DNA of 64,000 nucleotides from Nitrosomonadales bacterium (GTDB taxonomy: Bacteria > Pseudomonadota > Gammaproteobacteria > Burkholderiales > Gallionellaceae), in contig JADJWO010000001.1 of the NCBI GenBank assembly GCA_016716325.1, positions 2,046,001 through 2,110,000 of the forward strand, in the 5' to 3' direction. Made by a program: the position numbers and the translations under genes. Shown here one piece after another: positions 24,017 to 32,856 of this stretch (position 1 is the stretch's first letter; every line of letters begins with the position of its first letter). The notes under the pieces are model-generated. The model was not told where the DNA came from and ran no database searches. It saw only the letters and a list, made by a program, of their open reading frames with translations.

Positions 24017-24967
24017 GTGTCCTACGACAGCTTGATGGTGTTTACCGGCAATGCCAATCCTAAGCTCGCCGAGGCGGTCGCGCAGTATCTCCATCTTCAT
24101 CTCGGACGTGCCACGGTGAACCGCTTCTCGGACGGGGAAGTGATGGTGGAGATTCTCGAGAACGTGCGCGGCAAGGACGTGTTCGTGCTGCAATCCACCT
24201 GCGCGCCGACCAACGATAACCTGATGGAAGTGCTGGTGATGGTGGATGCGCTGAAACGCGCCTCTGCAGGACGTATCACTGCTGCGATGCCGTATTTCGG
24301 TTATGCGCGCCAGGATCGCCGCCTGCGCTCGGCGCGCGTCGCGATCACCGCCAAGCTGGTGGCAGACATGCTGACCAGCGCCGGGGTGGACCGTCTGTTG
24401 ACGATGGATCTGCACTCGGACCAGATTCAGGGGTTCTTCGACATTCCGGTGGATAACATCTATGCCAGCCCGATCCTGCTGTCCGATGTTTGGAAGAACG
24501 ATTATCCGAATCTGATCGTGGTGTCGCCGGACGTTGGCGGCGTGGTGCGCGCCCGCGCCCTGGCCAAGCAGCTGGAAGCGGACCTGGCGATCATCGACAA
24601 GCGCCGTCCCAAGCCGGGCGTGGCCAAGGTGATGAACATCATCGGCGACGTGTCGGGGCGGACCTGCCTGATCATGGACGATCTGGTGGATACCGCCAAT
24701 ACGCTGTGCGAGGCCGCCAGTGCGCTGAAGGAAAAGGGCGCCGCGCGCGTACTGGCTTACTGTACCCATCCGGTGCTGTCCGGCCCGGCGATCGAACGCA
24801 TCGAAAACTCGGCGATGGATGAACTGGTCGTCACCGACACCATTCCGCTGAACGAACGGGCGCGGAACTGCGGACGCATCCGCCAGTTGAGTACTGCGGA
24901 ATTGCTGGCGGAAACGATCCGCCGCATCAATAACGAAGAGTCGGTGAGCTCGCTGTTCACCGAGTAA
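24017..24967 (+). CDS. prs: Ribose-phosphate pyrophosphokinase
   Basis: Makes PRPP from ribose 5-phosphate and ATP for nucleotide, His and Trp synthesis. The 316-residue product has the family motifs FSDGEVMVEILENVRGKDVF, FGYARQDRR (ATP site), the LTMDLHSDQIQGFF metal site, and the PRPP loop LIMDDLVDTANTL. It starts with GTG at 24017 after GGGGGA, and no ATG is nearby. It lies between tRNA-Gln and rplY, the usual betaproteobacterial order. Confidence 0.97.
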   Translation: MSYDSLMVFTGNANPKLAEAVAQYLHLHLGRATVNRFSDGEVMVEILENVRGKDVFVLQSTCAPTNDNLMEVLVMVDALKRASAGRITAAMPYFGYARQDRRLRSARVAITAKLVADMLTSAGVDRLLTMDLHSDQIQGFFDIPVDNIYASPILLSDVWKNDYPNLIVVSPDVGGVVRARALAKQLEADLAIIDKRRPKPGVAKVMNIIGDVSGRTCLIMDDLVDTANTLCEAASALKEKGAARVLAYCTHPVLSGPAIERIENSAMDELVVTDTIPLNERARNCGRIRQLSTAELLAETIRRINNEESVSSLFTE

Positions 24968-25004
24968 GGGGATTGGCGGCAGCCATGTCGGTTGCCGCAA
25001 TGCA

Positions 25005-25037
25005 GGGATCGTCTGGTCGCGGACGGTCCCGTTTTTT
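25005..25037 (+). terminator. Terminator-like hairpin between prs and rplY
   Basis: GGGATCGTC (25005 region) pairs with GACGGTCCC, with one G-U pair and an 8-base loop, followed by GTTTTTTGG. It lies only about 12 bases before the rplY start codon, so it could end prs transcripts or act as an attenuator for rplY. Structure is read by eye; no antiterminator was identified. Confidence 0.5.
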
Positions 25038-25048
25038 GGAGAAGTGAA

Positions 25049-25693
25049 ATGACGATTGAAATCAATGCAACAATTCGCAAGGCGCAAGGTACGGGTGCGA
25101 GCCGCCGTCTGCGTAACACCGGCCGCGTGCCAGGTGTTGTGTATGGCTCGGGTGACGTGATAATGATCGAAATTGATCACAATGAGGTGTTCTACAAGCT
25201 TCGTCAGGAAGCGTTCCACGCTTCCGTGCTGACGCTGAATCTGGAAGGCAAGAAAGAGGCGGTGCAACTGCGCGATTTCGTGATGCATCCGTTCCGCGCA
25301 CAAGTTCAGCACATCGACTTCCAGCGCGTGGACGCGAACAAGAAGATGCACATCAAGGTGCCGCTGCATTTCCTGAACGGTGAAATCGCGCCGGGCGTGA
25401 AGCTGGGTGGCGGCAAGATCAGCCACGTGCTGAACGATCTGGATATCGTCTGCCTGCCCAAGGATCTGCCGTCCTTCATCGAGGTGGACTTGGCTAATCT
25501 GGAACTGGGCCATTCCATCCACGTGTCCGACGTCAAGCTGCCCAAGGGCGTGGAAGTGGCGACCCATCACCATGCCAGCGATGCCGTGGCGGTCGTGCAA
25601 GTGCCGCGTGGCGCAGTGGAGGCCGCATCGGAAGAAGGTGCCGCTACACCTGCCGCAGAAGCCGCTGCGCCAGCCGCAGAAGCCAAGAAGTAA
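25049..25693 (+). CDS. rplY: 50S ribosomal protein L25 (general stress protein Ctc type)
   Basis: Binds 5S rRNA. The 214-residue long form (CTC/TL5) has the N-terminal L25 domain at about 1-95 (GTGASRRLRNTGRVPGVVYG) and a C-terminal TL5 domain at about 100-185. A disordered Ala/Glu-rich tail (EEGAATPAAEAAAPAAEAKK) follows. The ATG at 25049 follows GGAGAAGTGAA. The order prs-rplY-pth-ychF is conserved in the class. A terminator follows. Confidence 0.97.
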   Translation: MTIEINATIRKAQGTGASRRLRNTGRVPGVVYGSGDVIMIEIDHNEVFYKLRQEAFHASVLTLNLEGKKEAVQLRDFVMHPFRAQVQHIDFQRVDANKKMHIKVPLHFLNGEIAPGVKLGGGKISHVLNDLDIVCLPKDLPSFIEVDLANLELGHSIHVSDVKLPKGVEVATHHHASDAVAVVQVPRGAVEAASEEGAATPAAEAAAPAAEAKK

Positions 25694-25709
25694 TTCACGA
25701 TCTGAACTG

Positions 25710-25745
25710 CCCGCCATGTCATCGAACGGTGCATGGCGGGTTTTT
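25710..25745 (+). terminator. Rho-independent terminator after rplY
   Basis: CCCGCCATG (25710-25718) pairs perfectly with CATGGCGGG (25732-25740) across a 13-base loop and is followed by TTTTT. It separates rplY from pth. Confidence 0.88.
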
Positions 25746-25894
25746 CATTTATGAACGCCACTCAAAATTCAGACTTCATCCCAACTACGGCGTTGCGGAA
25801 AAATTTCTGGCTTGCATACCATGCATATGCAGCGCGGCGAGATTTTCCCCGCGCCTTGCATTTTGGCGGACTCTGAATCTTTAGAGGTATTCAT

Positions 25895-26470
25895 ATGCAA
25901 GCCATTAAACTCATCGTTGGCCTCGGCAATCCTGGCAGGGAGTATGAGGACACGCGCCATAACGCCGGGTTCCGGTGGGTGGATGAGCTCGCGCGCCTGC
26001 ATAACGCCAACTTCAGGAACGACAGCAAGTTCCACGGACTCGTCGCCAAGGCGAGTCTGCACGGACATGAGGTGCATCTGCTCAAGCCGCAGACCTTCAT
26101 GAACGTCAGTGGCCGGGCATTGGTCGCGCTGGCGCTGTTCTACAAGATATTGCCGGGCCAGATACTGGTCGTGCATGACGAGCTGGATCTGCCGCCGGGC
26201 GGCGTCAAACTCAAGCTGGGCGGCGGCCACGGCGGCCACAATGGCCTGAAGGATATCATCGCGCAGCTGGGCAGCCGCGATTTCTGGCGCTTGCGCATCG
26301 GCATCGGGCATCCCGGCGAGCGCAGCGAAGTGAGCAATTTCGTATTGAACGCGCCGCGCAAGGAAGAACAGGTGCTGATCGATGAGGCGATGCAGCGTGC
26401 GCAGGATGTCTCGCCGCTGGTCATCGAGGGCAAGCTGGAAGCGGCGATGCTGAAGCTGCATAGTAGTTAG
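25895..26470 (+). CDS. pth: Peptidyl-tRNA hydrolase
   Basis: Releases peptides from prematurely dropped peptidyl-tRNAs. The 191-residue product has the family start LIVGLGNPGREYEDTRHNAGF, in which the catalytic His is the one before NAGF. It also has KPQTFMNVSG, VVHDELDLPPG and GGGHGGHNGLKDI. Length is normal. The ATG at 25895 has AGAGGT upstream. It is separated from rplY by a terminator and about 150 bases, so it likely has its own promoter. Confidence 0.97.
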   Translation: MQAIKLIVGLGNPGREYEDTRHNAGFRWVDELARLHNANFRNDSKFHGLVAKASLHGHEVHLLKPQTFMNVSGRALVALALFYKILPGQILVVHDELDLPPGGVKLKLGGGHGGHNGLKDIIAQLGSRDFWRLRIGIGHPGERSEVSNFVLNAPRKEEQVLIDEAMQRAQDVSPLVIEGKLEAAMLKLHSS

Positions 26471-26475
26471 GATTT

Positions 26476-26516
26476 AGGATTGAGGGAATGCGGAGCAGCG
26501 GGTTTTGCTCAATCCT
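26476..26516. repeat. Hairpin repeat between pth and ychF
   Basis: AGGATTGAG (26476-26484) is inverted as CTCAATCCT (26508-26516). The centre contains AGCGGGTTTTGCT, nearly identical to the centre of the hairpin at 45533-45587 (AGCGGGTTTGCT). This suggests a dispersed element and not just a local terminator; there is no T-run after it. Confidence 0.55.
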
Positions 26517-26534
26517 GTTATTAGAGGAAAAGCC

Positions 26535-27626
26535 ATGAGTCTCAAATGCGGTATCGTCGGTCTCCCCAATGTGGGTAAATCCACCTTGTTCAATGCGCTC
26601 ACAAAAGCGGGCATCGCTGCGGAGAACTATCCGTTCTGCACCATCGAGCCCAACGTCGGCATCGTCGAGGTGCCCGATCCGCGTCTCGATGAGCTGTCGA
26701 AGATCGTCAACCCGCAGCGCGTGCAGCATGCCATCGTCGAGTTCGTCGACATCGCCGGGTTGGTGGCGGGTGCTTCGAAGGGCGAAGGGCTGGGCAACCA
26801 GTTCCTCGCCAACATCCGCGAGACTGACGCTATCGTCAACGTGGTGCGTTGCTTCGACGATGAGAACGTGGTGCACGTCGCGGGCAAGGTTGACCCGATC
26901 TCCGACATCGAGACCATCATCACCGAACTGGCGCTGGCCGACCTGGCGGCGGTGGAGCGCACCCTCCAGCGCGAAGGCAAGAAGGCCAAGTCCGGCGACA
27001 AGGATGCGCAACACCTGGTCGCGGTATTGGAAAAACTGCTGCCGCACCTGAACGAGGGCAACCCGGCGCGCACTGCCGGCCTGACCGATGACGAGAAGCT
27101 GACGGTCAAGCCGCTGTGCCTGCTGACCGTGAAGCCGGCGATGTATGTCGGCAACGTGCTGGAAGACGGTTTCGAGAACAATCCCTACCTCGACCGGCTG
27201 CGCGAACATGCGGCACGGGAGGGCGCACCGGTCGTTGCATTGTGCGCCAAGATCGAACAGGAACTCGCCGACCTCGACGATGCCGACAAGCTGGAATTCC
27301 TCGCCGATCTCGGCCTGGACGAGCCCGGCCTGAATCGCCTGATCCGCACCGGCTACGACCTGCTCGGCCTGCAAACCTATTTCACGGCGGGCGTGAAAGA
27401 GGTGCGCGCCTGGACCATCCACAAAGGCGACACGGCGCCACAGGCTGCCGGCGTGATCCATACCGACTTCGAGAAAGGCTTCATCCGCGCGCAGACCATC
27501 TCCTACGTCGATTTCATCGCCTGCGGCGGTGAACATGGCGCCAAGGAAAAGGGCAAGATGCGCGTCGAGGGCAAGGAATACGTCGTGCAGGACGGCGACG
27601 TGATGAACTTCCTGTTCAACGTGTGA
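26535..27626 (+). CDS. ychF: Redox-regulated ATPase/GTPase YchF (Obg family)
   Basis: A 363-residue P-loop NTPase related to OLA1 that binds ATP and ribosomes. G1 is GLPNVGKSTLFNAL at residues about 8-21, G3 is the DIAGLVAGASKGEGLGNQFL stretch, and a coiled-coil follows. The NMES-like specificity site is replaced by the family form (TVKPAMYVGN). The TGS domain makes the C-terminus (about 280-363). The ATG at 26535 follows TTAGAGGAAAAG. Position next to pth is widely conserved. Confidence 0.97.
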   Translation: MSLKCGIVGLPNVGKSTLFNALTKAGIAAENYPFCTIEPNVGIVEVPDPRLDELSKIVNPQRVQHAIVEFVDIAGLVAGASKGEGLGNQFLANIRETDAIVNVVRCFDDENVVHVAGKVDPISDIETIITELALADLAAVERTLQREGKKAKSGDKDAQHLVAVLEKLLPHLNEGNPARTAGLTDDEKLTVKPLCLLTVKPAMYVGNVLEDGFENNPYLDRLREHAAREGAPVVALCAKIEQELADLDDADKLEFLADLGLDEPGLNRLIRTGYDLLGLQTYFTAGVKEVRAWTIHKGDTAPQAAGVIHTDFEKGFIRAQTISYVDFIACGGEHGAKEKGKMRVEGKEYVVQDGDVMNFLFNV

Positions 27627-27672
27627 CGGCGCGACGGCGTCGAGCTTGTAGCGACTGCCGCTTGCCGGATCG

Positions 27673-29049
27673 CTAGAACGGTAGTTGCAATGCCGGTGCG
27701 GCCGCCAGCAGGATGCGGCGGAAACTTTCCTGTATCCGGTCCAGCGCGGCGACATCGTCCGCCTCGAAGCGCAGTACGATCACCGGCGTGGTGTTCGATG
27801 GGCGCATCAGCCCGAAGCCGTCCGGATATTCCACACGCAGGCCGTCTATCGTGATGACGTCGAGCGCGCCGTCGAAATGCGCTTCCTTCTGCAGTCGTGC
27901 GATCAGCGCATGGTTTTCACCTTCTGCGGTACGGACGTGCAGTTCCGGCGTGCAGACCGCGTCCGGCAACGCGTTCAGCGCGGCACTCGGGTTGCCCAGC
28001 CGGCTCAGTATCTCCAGCAGTCGCGCGCCCGCATACAGGCCGTCGTCAAAACCGTACCAGCGCTCCTTGAAGAACACGTGCCCGCTCATCTCGCCGGCCA
28101 GCAGCGCGCCGGTCTCGCGCATCTTGGCCTTCACCAGCGAATGGCCGGTCTTCCATAGCATCGGTTTGCCGCCGTGCCTGCGTATCCAGTCGAACAGGTT
28201 GCGTGTGGACTTGATGTCGAAAATGATCTCCGCACCGGGGTGGCGGTCCAGCACGTCGGCGGCGAACAGCATCAACTGGCGATCCGGATAAATGATCTTT
28301 CCGTCCTTGGTGACCACGCCGAGGCGGTCGCCGTCGCCGTCGAAAGCCAGCCCAAGTTCGCTGCCGTTATCCGCCAGCGCGGTGATCAGGTCTTCAAGAT
28401 TGTGCGGATCGGACGGGTCCGGATGGTGGTTGGGGAAATTTCCGTCCACTTCGCAGAACAGTTCGGTCACCTCGCAACCGAGACCGCGATACAGTTTGGC
28501 GGCGAAATCGCCTGCCACGCCGTTGCCGCAATCCACGGTGATGCTCATCGGGCGGGCCAGTTTGATGTCGCCAACGATGCGCGCGAGATATTCCGGCGCG
28601 ATGTCGTATTGTGCGTAGCTGCCCGTGCCATGTGTGAGATCGTTCTGTTCGATGCGCCGGCGCAGCGCCTGTATCGTCTCGCCGGACAAGGTCTCGCCGG
28701 CGAGTACCATCTTCAGGCCATTGTAATCGGGCGGGTTGTGGCTGCCGGTGATCATCACCGCACAGTTGGTGTTGAGCTGGAAGGCGGCGAAATAGGTCAT
28801 CGGCGTGGCGACCATGCCGACATCGATGACGTCGATGCCGCTGTTCCGGATGCCGCGCGCCAGCGCCCGCGCGAAGGCGGGGCCGGACAGGCGTCCGTCA
28901 TAGCCGATGGCGATGCCACGCTGGCCGCGCGCCACGGCTTCGGAGCCGATGGCATGGCCGATCCGTTCGACGATATCGTCAGTCAGTGATTTGCCGACGA
29001 TACCGCGGATGTCATAGGCCTTGAAAATCTCCTTGGGGATGTCACGCAT
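27673..29049 (-). CDS. Phosphomannomutase/phosphoglucomutase (AlgC-like)
   Basis: Interconverts hexose 6- and 1-phosphates for polysaccharide, LPS or alginate-type precursors. The 458-residue product has the four alpha-D-phosphohexomutase domains: the phosphoserine loop TGSHNPPDYNG (Ser near residue 102), metal loop DGDGDR near 245, sugar loop GEMSGHVFF near 325, and phosphate loop LRVEYPDGFGLMRPSNTTPV near 420. That combination fits the AlgC class. It overlaps the waaF end by 8 bases, and both serve surface-sugar synthesis. Confidence 0.94.
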   Translation of the reverse strand: MRDIPKEIFKAYDIRGIVGKSLTDDIVERIGHAIGSEAVARGQRGIAIGYDGRLSGPAFARALARGIRNSGIDVIDVGMVATPMTYFAAFQLNTNCAVMITGSHNPPDYNGLKMVLAGETLSGETIQALRRRIEQNDLTHGTGSYAQYDIAPEYLARIVGDIKLARPMSITVDCGNGVAGDFAAKLYRGLGCEVTELFCEVDGNFPNHHPDPSDPHNLEDLITALADNGSELGLAFDGDGDRLGVVTKDGKIIYPDRQLMLFAADVLDRHPGAEIIFDIKSTRNLFDWIRRHGGKPMLWKTGHSLVKAKMRETGALLAGEMSGHVFFKERWYGFDDGLYAGARLLEILSRLGNPSAALNALPDAVCTPELHVRTAEGENHALIARLQKEAHFDGALDVITIDGLRVEYPDGFGLMRPSNTTPVIVLRFEADDVAALDRIQESFRRILLAAAPALQLPF

Positions 29050-30085
29050 CGTGTCGCTCCATTGCTGGATCGAGACTGGGATCGATCCGGCGCAACTTTT
29101 CCCAAGCCAGTCCGGGGGGGAGTTTCATCATGCAATCGAAATGCCCGAGCGGGCATTCGCGCTTGAAGCAGGGGCTGCACTCAATATCGAGCTTGAGGAT
29201 ATGCGCTTTCGCGGACAGCGGCGGGGTGAACTGCGGGCTGCTGGAGCCGAACAGCGCCAGCATCGGGCGATCCAGCGCGGCCGCCAGGTGCATCAGGCCG
29301 GAATCGTTGCTGATGACCAGGCGTGCGCAGGACAGCAGGGCGATGGCCTCGCCGATATCCGTTCTCCCGCACAGATTGGCGCACGAGCCGCCCGCGAGCC
29401 GGTCGATCTCTTCGGCGACCGGACGATCCTTGCCGGAACCGATCAGCCACACCGTATAACCGTGCTGTTGCAGATGTTGCGCGGTCTCGGCGAAATAAGC
29501 CTCCGGCCAGCGTTTCGCCGGGCCATATTCGGCGCCGGGACAGAACGCTGCGACGGGTTTGTCCAGCGTCAGGCCCAGCTTTTCCAGAACGGCATCGCGC
29601 TGCGCCACCGGGATGGTCAGAGCCGGATCGGGAATGGGGCGCCGGACCGGCGTGCCGGGCGCCTCGGCGAGTTGCGCGAAGCGTTCCACCATCAGCGGCA
29701 GCGCGATCCTGTCCAGCTTGCGCAGGTCGTTGAGCAGCCCGTAGCGGGCTTCGCCGACGAAACCGGTGCGTAACGGGATGTGCGCAAAGAACGGGACGAG
29801 GGCCGATTTCAGCGAGTTGGGCAGCACGATGGCCTGGTCGTAGCGCGCTGTACGCAATCGCCTGCCGAGCCGGTAGCGCTCGCCGAGTTGCAATGCGCCA
29901 TGCGGGAAAGGGTTGATGATGACTTCATGCACTTCCGGCATGGCGCGCAACAGGGCGGCGGTCCAGGGCGGGGACAGCACGTCGATGAGGCAGTCCGGAT
30001 GGCGTTGCCTGAGACGCAGCAACATCGGCTGTACCAGCATGGCATCGCCTACCCAGCTGGGGCCGATGATGAGGATTCTGCGCAT
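29042..30085 (-). CDS. waaF: Lipopolysaccharide heptosyltransferase II
   Basis: Adds the second heptose to the LPS inner core. The 347-residue GT9-family product begins RRILIIGPSWVGDAMLVQPML, the WaaF-type start. Further on are FCPGAEYGPAKRWP and the NDSGLMHLAAALDRPMLALFG acceptor/donor site. C-terminal Cys-rich bits (CSPCFKRECPLGHFDCM) are also usual for this enzyme. The ATG at 30085 matches the family start, although the frame is open to 30115. It is translationally coupled to the mutase downstream. Confidence 0.93.
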   Translation of the reverse strand: MRRILIIGPSWVGDAMLVQPMLLRLRQRHPDCLIDVLSPPWTAALLRAMPEVHEVIINPFPHGALQLGERYRLGRRLRTARYDQAIVLPNSLKSALVPFFAHIPLRTGFVGEARYGLLNDLRKLDRIALPLMVERFAQLAEAPGTPVRRPIPDPALTIPVAQRDAVLEKLGLTLDKPVAAFCPGAEYGPAKRWPEAYFAETAQHLQQHGYTVWLIGSGKDRPVAEEIDRLAGGSCANLCGRTDIGEAIALLSCARLVISNDSGLMHLAAALDRPMLALFGSSSPQFTPPLSAKAHILKLDIECSPCFKRECPLGHFDCMMKLPPGLAWEKLRRIDPSLDPAMERHDA

Positions 30086-30242
30086 TATGGGGCAGGCATC
30101 AAGACCTTTGCACAATGTGGCGAGCGCAGGTCGGGCAAGGAGAAAAGAGGCGGGAAGTCGGAATGTATGCGGTTATACATGAGGGTTTGGAACCACTTTT
30201 CGACGAAGTATCACCAAGCGCAGTAGATGTGCAAAGGACTTT

Positions 30243-30443
30243 TCAATGATGTCCCTTGGGTAGTTCGCCCTTGAAACGATACAGCGTACCGCAATACGGA
30301 CAACGCGCTTCGCCGCCGTGCTTGAGCGGGAGCGTCACTTTCGGGTGCGCGCTCCACAGGTGTGTGTCCGGCATCGGGCAGCTGAGCGGCAGGTCTTTCG
30401 CGGTCACTTCGATATAACGCTGGGTGATGTCTTGTTTGTTCAC
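30243..30443 (-). CDS. Small zinc-finger (CHCC) protein
   Basis: A 66-residue protein with Cys and His spaced as LSCPMPDTHLWSAHPKV...ARCPYCGTLY, the zf-CHCC domain also found in the mitochondrial complex I subunit NDUFS6. It starts with GTG at 30443 after AAGGGGAAC; the in-frame ATG at 30509 overlaps ilvE and is less likely. It lies just after ilvE, a conserved neighbour in betaproteobacteria. Function not established. Confidence 0.85.
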   Translation of the reverse strand: MNKQDITQRYIEVTAKDLPLSCPMPDTHLWSAHPKVTLPLKHGGEARCPYCGTLYRFKGELPKGHH

Positions 30444-30453
30444 GTGGTTCCCC

Positions 30454-31374
30454 TTAAACGTAGTCCAGCCATCCGGCATGTTGCGGATGTTTCCCTGCCA
30501 CACAATCAAAGAACGCCTGTTGCAGTTTCGTCGTGACCGGGCCGCGCGAACCGCAGCCGATGATCCGGTGGTCGAGTTCGCGGATCGGCGTGACCTCTGC
30601 GGCCGTCCCGGTGAAGAATGCTTCGTCAGCGCAATAGACCTCGTCGCGCGTGATGCGCTTCTCGATGATCTCGATGCCCATTTCCCCGGCCAGCGTGAAG
30701 ATGGAGTCGCGCGTGATGCCTTCCAGGCAGGAGGTCAGGTCGGGCGTGTACAGCTTGCCCTTCTTGACGATGAAGATGTTCTCGCCCGCGCCTTCGGCCA
30801 CATACCCGTCCACGTCCAGCAACAGTGCTTCGTCGTAGTTGTCGTTGGCGACTTCTTGGTGCGCGAGGATTGAATTGGCGTAGGTCGTCACCGACTTGGC
30901 GCGGCACATGTTCACGTTGACATGATGGCGGGTGAAGCTGGAGGTCTTGATGCGGATGCCTTTCTGCATGCCTTCGTCGCCCAGATAGGCGCCCCACGGC
31001 CAGGCCGCGATCGCGACATGGGTGGACAGCGTCGTGGCGGCGATGCCCATCGCCTCGGAACCGTAGAAAACGATCGGGCGGATGTAGCAGGATTCCAGTT
31101 TGTTCGCGCGCACTACTTCGCGATGGGCCTCCATGATGGTCGCCTTGTCGTACGGCATCTTCATCTGGAAGATATAGGCCGAATTGAACAGGCGGTCGGT
31201 ATGTTCCTGCAGGCGGAAGATCGCCGTTCCGTTTGCCGCCTTGTAGGCGCGCAGGCCTTCGAAGACGCCCATGCCGTAATGCAGCGTGTGAGTCAGCACA
31301 TGGGTCGTTGCGTCGCGCCAGGGCACGAGCTTGCCGTCATACCAGATGAAACCGTCGCGGTCGGACATCGACAT
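30454..31374 (-). CDS. ilvE: Branched-chain-amino-acid aminotransferase
   Basis: PLP enzyme for the last step of Val/Leu/Ile synthesis. The 306-residue product has the fold-type IV motifs HYGMGVFEGLRAY, the lysine for the Schiff base in RAKSVTTYANSILAH, and EGAGENIFIVKKGKLYTP. The end TGTAAEVTPIRELDHR completes the active site. Length is normal. It precedes the zinc-finger gene and is divergent from the cyclase gene. Confidence 0.96.
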   Translation of the reverse strand: MSMSDRDGFIWYDGKLVPWRDATTHVLTHTLHYGMGVFEGLRAYKAANGTAIFRLQEHTDRLFNSAYIFQMKMPYDKATIMEAHREVVRANKLESCYIRPIVFYGSEAMGIAATTLSTHVAIAAWPWGAYLGDEGMQKGIRIKTSSFTRHHVNVNMCRAKSVTTYANSILAHQEVANDNYDEALLLDVDGYVAEGAGENIFIVKKGKLYTPDLTSCLEGITRDSIFTLAGEMGIEIIEKRITRDEVYCADEAFFTGTAAEVTPIRELDHRIIGCGSRGPVTTKLQQAFFDCVAGKHPQHAGWLDYV

Positions 31375-31452
31375 AAATGGGATTCCTTTGTTTGGGTGAG
31401 TCGGTTACAGGGCAACGATTCTAGCTTTTTCCGGCGGGTTTATGAAGCGGCA

Positions 31453-31480
31453 ACATCAAATTTCGGTTTCGATTTGATGT
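31453..31480. promoter_or_regulatory. Inverted repeat in the ilvE-cyclase divergent gap
   Basis: ACATCAAAT (31453-31461) is inverted perfectly as ATTTGATGT (31472-31480) around a 10-base centre. It lies 79 bases upstream of ilvE and about 87 bases upstream of the cyclase start, a plausible operator position for either. It could also act as an RNA hairpin. The gap (31375-31566) holds nothing else I can name. Confidence 0.35.
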
Positions 31481-31566
31481 GTTTCCCCGGACGTTAAATC
31501 GGGTATCATGACAACGGCAGTCAATCAAACCCAAGGTTGGGCAAAAAACAGGGGCCGGGTACGCGG

Positions 31567-32856
31567 ATGACGAATTTTCCAGGAATCATTCCGGAAATCA
31601 CCGAGGAAACGACGGACACGCAAGAAGAGAAATTGCGCAAGAGTCTGTTGATCTTCGCCTGTGCCTTCATGAATCTGGCGGTGGTGCTGTGGCTGGCGAT
31701 CTACTGGATGATGGGGCTGCACTATTCGGCCAACGTACCGGTCGGATACCAGATCATCTCGGTCGCTTCGCTACTCTACTACTTCAAGACCAAACGCTTC
31801 GAGACATTCCGTTTCATCCAGTTGAGCCTGTTCCTGTTCGCTCCGTTCGTCATGCAATGGAGCATCGGGAGTTCCGTGACCTCCAGCGGTGTGATGCTCT
31901 GGGCATTGCTGGCGCCGATCGGCGCGCTGGTCGTGTCGAGCTGGCGCGAGTCCATTCCCTGGTTCATCGCCTATATCGTGATGACGGTCGTGTCCGGCAC
32001 GTTCGATTATTTCCTCGGGCAGGAAGTCGGGGGCGTGCCGATGAAAACCATCGGCATATTCTTTGCGCTCAATTTCGCCGCGATGTCTTCCATCATCTAT
32101 TTCCTGGTGCGCTATTTCGTCGTGGAGATGGACAGGATCAAGGATCAGCTCGACCAGCAGCACCAGTTGCTGGCCGAAGAACAGAAGAAATCGGAGCGGG
32201 TGTTGCTCAACGTGTTGCCGGACAGCATCGCGCAACGGCTGAAGCATAACCAGGATCTGATCGCCGACGGCCATGCCGACGTGACAGTGATGTTCGCCGA
32301 CCTGGTGGATTTCACGCAGCTGACCGAATCGCTTTCGCCGGAGCAGATGGTGGCGTTGCTCAACAGGATATTTTCCGGGTTCGACGAGCTATGCGAAAAA
32401 CATGGCGTCGAGAAGATCAAGACGATAGGCGATGCCTACATGGTGGTGGGCGGTCTGAGCCGTGAACGCGACAACTACACCTGCGACATCGCGAACCTGG
32501 CGCTGGAGATGCGCGAATCCATCAACAAGGATCCGCAATTCGCGAAATACAAGCTGGGCATCCATACCGGCATCGCCACCGGGCCGGTGGTGGCCGGGGT
32601 GATCGGCACCAAGCGTTTCATCTACGACCTGTGGGGCGACACAGTGAACATCGCCAGCCGGCTGACCGATGAAGCCGTGCGGGATGTGATCCAGGTGGAT
32701 AAGACCACTTACAACCGCATCAGGCACGAATACGATTTTGCGCCGCCCGCCATCATCCACGTCAAGGGCAAGGGCGAGATGATCATGTACCGCCTCAATT
32801 CGCTTGTCGATAGCAACGCCCAGGCGCCGCAAACGGGTCAGGGCGCTTCCGCCTGA
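31567..32856 (+). CDS. Membrane class III adenylate cyclase
   Basis: Makes cAMP from ATP. The 429-residue product has an N-terminal cytoplasmic stretch, about six hydrophobic helices at residues 27-195, a linker with VLLNVLPDSIAQRL (about 208-222), and a cyclase domain. Metal-binding Asp245 (FADLVDF) and Asp289 (KTIGDAY) are present. Specificity residues Lys285 and Asp354 (IYDLWGDTVN) indicate ATP, not GTP. The transition-state Asn/Arg lie in TVNIASR. The ATG at 31567 is preferred to a TTG at 31537. The gene is convergent with glnE; their ends overlap by 19 bases. Confidence 0.93.
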   Translation: MTNFPGIIPEITEETTDTQEEKLRKSLLIFACAFMNLAVVLWLAIYWMMGLHYSANVPVGYQIISVASLLYYFKTKRFETFRFIQLSLFLFAPFVMQWSIGSSVTSSGVMLWALLAPIGALVVSSWRESIPWFIAYIVMTVVSGTFDYFLGQEVGGVPMKTIGIFFALNFAAMSSIIYFLVRYFVVEMDRIKDQLDQQHQLLAEEQKKSERVLLNVLPDSIAQRLKHNQDLIADGHADVTVMFADLVDFTQLTESLSPEQMVALLNRIFSGFDELCEKHGVEKIKTIGDAYMVVGGLSRERDNYTCDIANLALEMRESINKDPQFAKYKLGIHTGIATGPVVAGVIGTKRFIYDLWGDTVNIASRLTDEAVRDVIQVDKTTYNRIRHEYDFAPPAIIHVKGKGEMIMYRLNSLVDSNAQAPQTGQGASA

